Virus record (IMG/VR): IMGVR_UViG_3300047178_000111 | Location: 1-22,212 of that record | Direction: 5' to 3' (one strand) | Length of the DNA: 22,212 nt | Source: a virus | Program-made: the position numbers and the translations under genes | Part shown: in pieces, positions 1 to 4,073 of the stretch | Numbering within the stretch: position 1 is the stretch's first letter | Layout: every line of letters starts with the position of its first letter | The notes under the pieces: generated by a model | Databases searched by the model: none | The model's input: the letters and a program-made list of their open reading frames with translations, nothing else | What the model was told of the DNA's origin: nothing

Positions 1-172
1 TGACGGGTACAGCCTTGCGAACCGTATAACCGGCTTTGCGGGCCTGAGCCTTGAAACCCGTAAACTCATGCGGCATAAGGCGATACACTCCGTTGGCGAA
101 GATCGAAGCATACGTGGCCTCTGCATCAGGCGTGTTGGGCATAATTGCGATCAATTCGCTTCTGGTTTCCAT
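1..172 (-). CDS. Hypothetical protein, 3' end cut off by window edge
   Basis: An open frame on the minus strand begins with ATG at 172-170 and stays open to the window edge, giving 57 complete codons starting METRSELIAIMPNT. A strong Shine-Dalgarno AGGAGGAA (complement of 181-188) lies 8 nt upstream of the ATG, which supports a real start. It follows the minus-strand gene at 229-486 by 56 nt and probably shares its transcript. I recognise no domain in the visible part. The frame is incomplete, so size and function cannot be judged. The overlapping plus-strand frame at 51-242 is considered its shadow. Confidence 0.6.
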   Translation of the reverse strand, partial: METRSELIAIMPNTPDAEATYASIFANGVYRLMPHEFTGFKAQARKAGYTVRKAVPV

Positions 173-228
173 TCTGCTTATTCCTCCTCTGGCAATAATA
201 GCTTACCGTAGGACCGGCGCGGCGGAGC

Positions 229-486
229 TTAAAAGCTGTTGAACTTATTGATTAGGTTGCTGGCATCGCCATCCCACTCGGCGATGAAGACCGCCATGTG
301 CGCCATCTCGCCGTTGGGCAGAGTGTCCATCGGGCCATAGGCGATTCCGCTGGACCCTACCAAAACCGGCATCTCATAGGAGCTTGCCGCGTGGTCGGTT
401 GTAAGCGTGTAGGTATCCATGATGCAGTCGCTGTCCGGCTGAGCTGAGGTGATGTATTCGCGGGCGATTTGTGCGGTGAAAGTCAT
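229..486 (-). CDS. Small hypothetical phage protein (85 aa)
   Basis: An 85-residue protein starting MTFTAQIAREYITSAQ and ending NLINKFNSF. The start is supported by a TAGGAG Shine-Dalgarno (complement of 494-499) 7 nt upstream, and a well-formed promoter lies about 40 nt upstream on the same strand. It is acidic and soluble-looking, with no signal peptide or membrane segment. I do not recognise the family. It leads a two-gene minus-strand unit with the partial gene at 1-172, divergent from all other genes in the window. In phages such divergent small genes are often early or accessory functions, but nothing in this sequence shows which. Confidence 0.65.
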   Translation of the reverse strand: MTFTAQIAREYITSAQPDSDCIMDTYTLTTDHAASSYEMPVLVGSSGIAYGPMDTLPNGEMAHMAVFIAEWDGDASNLINKFNSF

Positions 487-525
487 TGTGTAGCTCCTAA
501 GTGGGCTGGTTGCCTCACTGAGATA

Positions 526-554
526 ACCATATAATTAGTGACATCTATTGTCAA
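526..554 (-). promoter_or_regulatory. Sigma70-type promoter for the minus-strand genes
   Basis: On the minus strand a perfect -35 TTGACA (complement of 549-554) is followed after 17 nt by TATGGT (complement of 526-531, 4 of 6 match to TATAAT). Transcription would start near 519 and read into the gene at 229-486, whose Shine-Dalgarno is at 494-499. Both boxes and the spacing fit a housekeeping promoter. The half-sites described at 539-567 overlap it, so it may be repressible. Confidence 0.65.
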
Positions 555-567
555 GGGGTTTATGTCA
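539..567. promoter_or_regulatory. Candidate operator: three TGACA/TGTCA half-sites
   Basis: TGACA at 539-543 and TGTCA at 549-553 form an inverted repeat with a 5-nt spacer. A third half-site TGTCA follows at 563-567, and TGACAT (539-544) is the exact reverse complement of ATGTCA (562-567). The cluster covers the -35 box and spacer of the minus-strand promoter and lies next to a TATAAT on the plus strand. That layout is what a repressor operator in a divergent switch looks like. No regulator that would bind it has been identified. Confidence 0.4.
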
Positions 568-574
568 TTTATTT

Positions 575-596
575 TATAATTATTTTCAGCTATATT
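575..596 (+). promoter_or_regulatory. Possible plus-strand -10 elements of the divergent region
   Basis: An AT-rich stretch upstream of the small gene at 638 contains a perfect TATAAT (575-580) and TATATT (591-596). No good -35 box stands at the usual distance: TTGTCA at 548-553 is 21 nt from the first, and TTTATT at 568-573 is a weak match 17 nt from the second. A promoter here is plausible because a rightward transcript is needed, but the call is weak. Confidence 0.3.
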
Positions 597-637
597 GGAT
601 TTTGCTTGTACATCCAAACGCGAGAGGATTTTGAGAA

Positions 638-781
638 ATGAGATATAAAGCTTTACTTATGTTGATTTTAGTCGCAACACCTGTATCGCAAGAGAGCTTC
701 AATCGATCCTCTCTCACCTTTATCCCCGACACCAAGATCGATGTACCCATGACCCACTCACCAAGACTCTACGCAATCTAG
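638..781 (+). CDS. Small secreted-like peptide (47 aa)
   Basis: A 47-codon frame starting MRYKALLMLILVATPVSQES. The first 20 residues look like a signal peptide or membrane anchor: two basic residues, a hydrophobic stretch ALLMLILVATPV, then a polar segment. The remaining 27 residues are short and polar. A GAGAGGA Shine-Dalgarno at 622-628 precedes the ATG by about 9 nt. It lies alone between the divergent control region and the gene at 841. It could be a lysis, superinfection-exclusion or host-interaction peptide, but that is speculation. It could also be a chance frame, since it is short and has no recognised relative. Confidence 0.4.
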   Translation: MRYKALLMLILVATPVSQESFNRSSLTFIPDTKIDVPMTHSPRLYAI

Positions 782-840
782 CCGCTCTCCCTGCTACAAT
801 ACCACTTGCACACACATCACGCTAAGCAGGTAGACTCGCA

Positions 841-1182
841 ATGAAGACAGGCTATCGTATTGATAACAAAGATGACCTCATCTCTCCCATTATCGTTACT
901 CCCCCAGAAACCAAAGCTCCACATATGCAAGAGGCCGATAAGTCCTTTAATGCGTATGTTTTACGCCAAAGAGAGTCCCTAGGAAAGCGCACAATCCTGC
1001 GGCTGAACTTCGAGGTTTACGGCAGGAAGAACTCTAAGTCGTTGAGTTTCAATAGGTTGCGGAATAAGCATTTGCTGGTGTCATTGCCATCAGGGGACCA
1101 GGCAGAGGCGTTTATGGCGATCATTGAGCAGGTGGCGAAGGGTTTGAATGGGAAGCATCTGGCTAAGAGCGAGGGCGTATGA
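841..1182 (+). CDS. Hypothetical protein (113 aa)
   Basis: A 113-residue basic protein. The N-terminal third is hydrophilic and probably flexible (IDNKDDLISPIIVTPPETK). The rest has an alternating strand/helix appearance with a basic patch around residues 45-80 (LGKRTILRLNFEVYGRKNSK). The ATG at 841 is preceded by a weak AGCAGG about 11 nt upstream, and TACAAT at 795-800 could be a -10 box. The stop overlaps the next ATG as ATGA at 1179-1182, indicating translational coupling. I do not recognise the family. The basic charge would fit a nucleic-acid-binding role, but no motif shows one. Confidence 0.6.
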   Translation: MKTGYRIDNKDDLISPIIVTPPETKAPHMQEADKSFNAYVLRQRESLGKRTILRLNFEVYGRKNSKSLSFNRLRNKHLLVSLPSGDQAEAFMAIIEQVAKGLNGKHLAKSEGV

Positions 1183-1301
1183 AGGCTAGTGTTATCTGCA
1201 ACTTGCGGCACCACCCCATATTTAATGGGGATCACTGCTATACCGATTTGTCAGGGGATTTCTCAATTGAGGATAGGGTTGACTATTGTTGGGGCTTGTA
1301 G
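1179..1301 (+). CDS. Small hypothetical protein (40 aa), ATGA-coupled
   Basis: A 40-codon frame (MKASVICNLRHHPIFNGDHC...) whose ATG overlaps the stop of the upstream gene in an ATGA junction, with GAGGG at 1171-1175 just upstream. It contains three cysteines and several histidines (C7, H11, H12, H19, C20, C38), so metal binding is possible. No family is recognised. Coupling and the Shine-Dalgarno support translation; the short length keeps confidence modest. Confidence 0.4.
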   Translation: MKASVICNLRHHPIFNGDHCYTDLSGDFSIEDRVDYCWGL

Positions 1302-1358
1302 GCGAGTTCCCGAACCTGCGTATAGGGCGGCTATGCTGGGTGGGGAATAAATAAGGGC

Positions 1359-1412
1359 TGCTATACACTGATAGCCTGTTTGCTATACACTGTATTACAT
1401 GGCTGCTATACA
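1359..1412 (+). repeat. Three TGCTATACA direct repeats: candidate operator of the RHH gene
   Basis: TGCTATACA occurs at 1359-1367, 1381-1389 and 1404-1412, start-to-start distances of 22 and 23 nt, about two helical turns. The first two copies extend to TGCTATACACTG. The third lies inside the first codons of the ribbon-helix-helix gene starting at 1399. The TATACA of the second copy (1384-1389) is also a good -10 element 9 nt before that ATG. Spaced direct repeats over the start of an RHH gene are typical of autoregulation (known for CopG, ParG and Arc-type proteins). Replication iterons are the alternative. Confidence 0.5.
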
Positions 1413-1866
1413 GGTGAACATGCGAGTGCCGGAAGTGTTGCTAGCACGGATCAATGCCGCTGCTGGTGATGAGCGTACCAAGTGGATACTTGAGGCTTGC
1501 CGGATGCGGCTAGATGGGGTTGCAGGGATAGACAAGTCGGCGGTCTCCAAGGGAACAACTGGCAGCCAGACGCTCGACACCGGAACGAACGTGAAATCCC
1601 CTGCTGAGGCTAAAGAACCTCAAACCCCTCCAAAACCCGACATGCAAGCCCTGCGCGACATATGCGCTGGGAAAGGTATTGCCGATGTGGCATACCTTTC
1701 GGAGCTCGATGGCTCACTTGCAAAGGCTATGGCTGCTGAGCCTGCCCGCATCTGCCGCGAGTGCGAGAAGCCCATGAAGACGGCTGAGGGCAGGTGGGCT
1801 TGTGTTGACATGAGTTGTGCGATGTACGGATTGGAGCAGCGATCAAAAGGTGCGATGAGTGTATGA
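1399..1866 (+). CDS. Ribbon-helix-helix regulator with C-terminal zinc ribbon
   Basis: A 155-residue protein in three parts. Residues 3-40 (IQVNMRVPEVLLARINA, then a second helix WILEACRMRL) fit the beta-strand/helix/helix pattern of MetJ/Arc/CopG-type DNA-binding proteins. Residues 45-85 are a Pro/Thr/Ser linker. The C-terminal part holds CxxC at C119/C122 and a second pair C135/C140, a probable zinc ribbon. I chose the ATG at 1399 because it keeps the strand needed for DNA contact; an ATG at 1420 would lose it. There is no Shine-Dalgarno before 1399, and a -10-like TATACA ends 9 nt upstream, so the mRNA may be leaderless. It probably represses its own promoter through the TGCTATACA repeats. 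Other targets are unknown. Confidence 0.7.
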   Translation: MAAIQVNMRVPEVLLARINAAAGDERTKWILEACRMRLDGVAGIDKSAVSKGTTGSQTLDTGTNVKSPAEAKEPQTPPKPDMQALRDICAGKGIADVAYLSELDGSLAKAMAAEPARICRECEKPMKTAEGRWACVDMSCAMYGLEQRSKGAMSV

Positions 1867-1879
1867 AAGAGGCTTACTG

Positions 1880-2038
1880 ATGGCGATACCTAAGTCTAGT
1901 GTTTTCAAGGATTCTTCGGGGCTTTGGTGTTCTAGTGTCTATTTCGTCACCCGGAGCTATGGCGTTAGCCACGTAGTTTTCCGCTCGCGCATCTTTAGGC
2001 GCGCTTTGGATCACGCGGTGCGCAACATTACTCTCTGA
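1880..2038 (+). CDS. Small hypothetical protein (52 aa)
   Basis: A 52-codon frame starting MAIPKSSVFKDSSGLWCSSV, with AGAGG (1868-1872) 7 nt before the ATG. The C-terminal half is strongly basic (several Arg, VFRSRIFRRALDHAVRN). The pattern resembles small phage proteins with a beta-hairpin followed by a basic helix, but I cannot name a family. It lies 13 nt after the RHH gene and is followed by a hairpin at 2056-2083, so it may end that transcription unit. Confidence 0.5.
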   Translation: MAIPKSSVFKDSSGLWCSSVYFVTRSYGVSHVVFRSRIFRRALDHAVRNITL

Positions 2039-2055
2039 GCTAGCCGCACTCTCTG

Positions 2056-2083
2056 ATGCCCTACCAACCCAACGGTAGGGCAT
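2056..2083 (+). terminator. 10-bp perfect hairpin between small genes
   Basis: ATGCCCTACC (2056-2065) pairs perfectly with GGTAGGGCAT (2074-2083) around an 8-nt loop. It lies between the 52-residue protein and the holin-like gene. There is no U-run after the stem, so it is not a classical intrinsic terminator; it could be an RNA-stabilising or factor-dependent element. Confidence 0.45.
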
Positions 2084-2112
2084 TGCTGCATCTAACGACC
2101 AGGAGGACTCAC

Positions 2113-2277
2113 ATGATCGTCTATCTATCCCTGCTCATCGCCATCATCGGACTCATTACCTATGCGCTCGCCGCCAACCCAAAGGCTGCTGAGATTGGGC
2201 GCATCACCTACTTCGCCGGACTGCTTGCCTTCCTGCTGACCAGCGCGGACAGGCTGCTGTCTGCCCTGAAGTCCTAA
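2113..2277 (+). CDS. Two-helix small membrane protein, holin candidate (54 aa)
   Basis: A 54-residue protein with two predicted membrane segments: residues 2-20 (IVYLSLLIAIIGLITYALA) and about 33-50 (ITYFAGLLAFLLTSADRLL), joined by a short polar loop containing NPKAAEIGR. I chose the ATG at 2113 over an in-frame ATG at 2056 because a perfect AGGAGG (2101-2106) sits 6 nt upstream and the extension would run through the hairpin at 2056-2083. Size and topology fit class II-like holins, and similar small two-helix proteins are common in phages, but no endolysin gene is adjacent in this window. It could instead be a membrane protein of another role. Confidence 0.6.
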   Translation: MIVYLSLLIAIIGLITYALAANPKAAEIGRITYFAGLLAFLLTSADRLLSALKS

Positions 2278-2303
2278 CTGTAAGGAGATTTCCGGCGCGG
2301 ATC

Positions 2304-2341
2304 GAACCCACCTCGGGGTTCAAATCGACCCACCGGGGTGG
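2304..2341 (+). other. Structured untranslated stretch upstream of the GroES-like gene
   Basis: GC-rich segment with GAACCC (2304-2309) pairing with GGGTTC (2316-2321) around a 6-nt loop, followed by CCAC (2330-2333) pairing with GTGG (2338-2341). It has no good reading frame and contrasts with the AT-rich promoter-like stretch after it. It contains T-arm-like words (GGTTCAAATC on the plus strand, GGGTTCGATC on the minus strand), but I could not fold a full cloverleaf. It could mark the end of the upstream unit or be a remnant attachment site. Confidence 0.3.
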
Positions 2342-2360
2342 TGTTGCCCGTGCATACCCC

Positions 2361-2388
2361 TTGAAAAATTTCTGGTGTATTTTGTACT
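2361..2388 (+). promoter_or_regulatory. Candidate promoter of the head/packaging operon
   Basis: TTGAAA at 2361-2366 is followed after 16 nt by TGTACT (2383-2388, 4 of 6 match). This is the most AT-rich stretch ahead of the long run of co-directional structural genes, and the position fits a start of the late operon. The -10 match is imperfect, so this is tentative. Confidence 0.35.
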
Positions 2389-2416
2389 CTCGGATAAAGT
2401 AGAAAGGAGTTGCACT

Positions 2417-2452
2417 GTGCAGAATTTATGTATAGAGTGTCGATATGAGTGA
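2417..2452 (+). CDS. Possible 11-codon leader peptide upstream of the GroES-like gene
   Basis: A strong AAGGAG (2404-2409) stands 7 nt before GTG at 2417, which opens an 11-codon frame MQNLCIECRYE ending at 2450-2452. That stop is 8 nt inside the next gene, which starts at 2445 in another frame and has no good Shine-Dalgarno of its own. The arrangement suggests translational coupling, with ribosomes ending the leader and reinitiating at 2445. The CxxC in the peptide could be chance or the remnant of a zinc-binding protein. Confidence 0.3.
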   Translation: MQNLCIECRYE

Positions 2453-3278
2453 GTTGAAGCGAAGTCAGATAGGGAATCAGGCAGACGAGCAGGCTGCGTA
2501 TGAAAAGGGTGCGGATGCGTCTCAGATCAACGTCAGTGGCTTGCCGGAGGCGCGGGAATCGTTGGATGTGGATGCGGAGTATGTGGAGTCTGGGATTCAA
2601 TTGACTCCTCGGGACGCTTCGTTTTTTGAGCAGTTGGGCAGAGTGGAAGAGGGGCCGATCGATTTGCTTTCGGCTTCGTTGTTGGAGGAACCAGACGAGG
2701 TTGGTTTGGAGATTCGGCAGATTCATGGGGTGACGGTGCAGGCGGTGCCGGAAAGGTTGGGGGAGATTGCTACACGGAGTCCAAGAGAGCGGCTTGTTTG
2801 GTACCAGAACAGTTCCGAAGTGTTTGGGGCTGTGCTTGGTGATCGGATTGATGTTCTCAAGGATGTGCTGGAAAGCAGTTATTCGTGTAAGCCTTGCAAG
2901 GGTACTGGCAAGACATCGGAGGTCTGCCCGGTGTGTATGGGGATGAAGTACGAGGAGCAGGGTGGGCAGAAAGTTCCTTGCCGTGGGTGTAAGGTTTTGG
3001 GTTTTGGGATGGAAGTTCCCCATTCGTCTGGTTTCAAGAAGTGCGACAAGTGCGGTGGGTCGGGGTGGAAAGGTGGAGTGATTGTTCCTGAACAGGCGCA
3101 GCAGGAGGCGGTGACGGGGATTGTGGTTTCGATTGGCCCTGATTGCAAGCTAATGAAGATTGGGGATAGGGTTCTCCACTCGAAGTACGCCGGTCACACG
3201 CTGAAGATTGGGGAGAACAACCAGATTGTGACGATGCGCGAGTCGGAAGTGTTGAAGATTTTGAGGCAGCGTCAGTGA
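2445..3278 (+). CDS. GroES-like co-chaperonin with a DnaJ-type zinc finger inserted in the mobile loop
   Basis: 277 residues. The N-terminal 125 residues are acidic and unrecognised. At 131-140 LGDRIDVLKD resembles the first strand of Cpn10 (usually LGDRVLVKR). Next come four CxxC pairs, C148/C151, C161/C164, C179/C182 and C200/C203, the first and last followed by GxG as in the DnaJ zinc domain. Residues 210-276 resume the Cpn10 fold: GGVIVPE like the GroEL-binding mobile-loop end, a strand with SIGP, then KIGDRVLHSKYAG and a C-terminal strand with ESEVLKIL. The zinc finger therefore sits where the GroES mobile loop should be. Phage co-chaperonins such as T4 gp31 help host GroEL fold capsid protein. 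The position ahead of terminase and capsid genes fits that role, but GroEL binding is inferred. Confidence 0.75.
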   Translation: MSELKRSQIGNQADEQAAYEKGADASQINVSGLPEARESLDVDAEYVESGIQLTPRDASFFEQLGRVEEGPIDLLSASLLEEPDEVGLEIRQIHGVTVQAVPERLGEIATRSPRERLVWYQNSSEVFGAVLGDRIDVLKDVLESSYSCKPCKGTGKTSEVCPVCMGMKYEEQGGQKVPCRGCKVLGFGMEVPHSSGFKKCDKCGGSGWKGGVIVPEQAQQEAVTGIVVSIGPDCKLMKIGDRVLHSKYAGHTLKIGENNQIVTMRESEVLKILRQRQ

Positions 3279-3298
3279 GATTGGGGCATACCCCGATC
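3279..3298 (+). terminator. Hairpin immediately after the GroES-like gene
   Basis: GATTGGGG (3279-3286) pairs with CCCCGATC (3291-3298), eight pairs including one G-T, around a CATA loop, beginning at the first base after the stop codon. There is no clear U-run behind it, so complete termination is unlikely. Attenuation between the chaperone-like gene and the packaging genes, or mRNA end protection, is possible. Confidence 0.35.
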
Positions 3299-3357
3299 CT
3301 TTGGCCAGAAGGCCGCGGCGTATGAATGGGATAAATTGGAATTTAGGAGACAAGAAA

Positions 3358-3624
3358 ATGTTGATTAGCCATTTTGAAACGCGCCCTGACTGGAAGTTGA
3401 TTGTCCAGTCCGTTCCTTGTCCCGTATGCGCTGCTGAACAAGAGCAGCCTTGCCGTAATCTTGGCGCGATTCCCGGGACATTGTATGCCGATTCTCCGCG
3501 CCATGACTGGCATCAGGAGCGCAAGGCGCAGGCAGTTTCCGCGTTTATGGCGTTTCAAGAGAAGCCTGCCGAAGTTACAGAGAAGGTCGAAGAGCCTGAA
3601 GAAGTGAAGCAGGTAAGTGAGTAA
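3358..3624 (+). CDS. Small phage zinc-binding protein (88 aa)
   Basis: 88 residues from the ATG at 3358, chosen because TAGGAG sits about 8 nt upstream; an in-frame TTG at 3301 has no such site. Residues 19-52 contain CPVC, then CRN and HDWHQER, spaced like the C-P-x-C / C-R / H-x-x-R pattern of small phage zinc-binding domains found near packaging genes. The C-terminal 30 residues are a charged Glu/Lys/Val tail, probably disordered. The stop overlaps the small terminase start by one nucleotide, so the two are translationally coupled. DNA binding or an accessory role in packaging is plausible but not shown. Confidence 0.6.
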   Translation: MLISHFETRPDWKLIVQSVPCPVCAAEQEQPCRNLGAIPGTLYADSPRHDWHQERKAQAVSAFMAFQEKPAEVTEKVEEPEEVKQVSE

Positions 3625-4073
3625 TGGCAGACGTAAACCTTTCAGATTCGGCGCGTGAGGCTCGTTGTCGCGAGCTTGCCTGTCTGGATTGGGCAAATAC
3701 TCCTTCGTCTGTCATCAAGGAACGGTTTGAAGGTATCAGCTACCAGACGCTCTCGAACTGGCGCGACTCGGATGTCTATAAAGAGCAGTCGGACGAACTT
3801 CGGAAGGCGTGGAGCGAGGAAATGCTTCGCCTTCCGAGTACAGGAGAGCTTCGCAAGAAGATTTCTCAAGGCATGTCCATTGCGGTAAATGTTTTGATCG
3901 AGTGCCTGACAAGTTCGGCGGCGTACAAAGACAAGATTTCGGCGGCTCGTTTGGTTTCGCAGATCGATGGTCGTTTCCTTCGCTCAGGTGAAGACGAGGA
4001 AGGCCGTTCGCGTGAGACGGATTCCTTGGCAGCGGAACTTCTGGATCACATCAAGCAGCAGAGGGCAAATTGA
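3624..4073 (+). CDS. terS: Terminase small subunit (probable)
   Basis: 149 residues. A helix-turn-helix-like segment at about 28-47 (SVIKERFEGISYQTLSNWRD) is the expected DNA-recognition part of a small terminase. A helical middle region (LRKAWSEEMLRLPSTGELRK... IAVNVLIECL) would form the oligomer, and an acidic, polar tail (residues 123-149) would contact the large subunit. It lies directly before terL and overlaps it by 4 nt, the standard order in tailed phages. Family assignment rests on this position and the HTH, because small terminases are poorly conserved. Its role would be recognition of phage DNA and delivery to the large subunit. Confidence 0.7.
   Translation: MADVNLSDSAREARCRELACLDWANTPSSVIKERFEGISYQTLSNWRDSDVYKEQSDELRKAWSEEMLRLPSTGELRKKISQGMSIAVNVLIECLTSSAAYKDKISAARLVSQIDGRFLRSGEDEEGRSRETDSLAAELLDHIKQQRAN

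Noticed and set aside
51-242. 63-codon plus-strand frame at the left edge
   Set aside because: It overlaps the minus-strand gene at 1-172, which has a strong AGGAGGAA site; the plus frame has none.
2056-2112. Longer start for the holin-like protein
   Set aside because: The extension reads through the 10-bp hairpin and is hydrophilic; AGGAGG points to the ATG at 2113.
2281-2345. Possible tRNA gene on either strand
   Set aside because: T-arm-like words are present, but I could not fit acceptor, D and anticodon arms, and there is no CCA end.
2274-3023. 249-codon minus-strand frame opposite the GroES-like gene
   Set aside because: Pro/Arg/Leu/His-rich low-complexity product without domains; it is antisense to a gene with clear domain content and no ribosome site supports it.
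3301-3357. Longer start (TTG at 3301) for the 88-residue zinc-binding protein
   Set aside because: No ribosome site upstream of the TTG; TAGGAG lies properly before the ATG at 3358.
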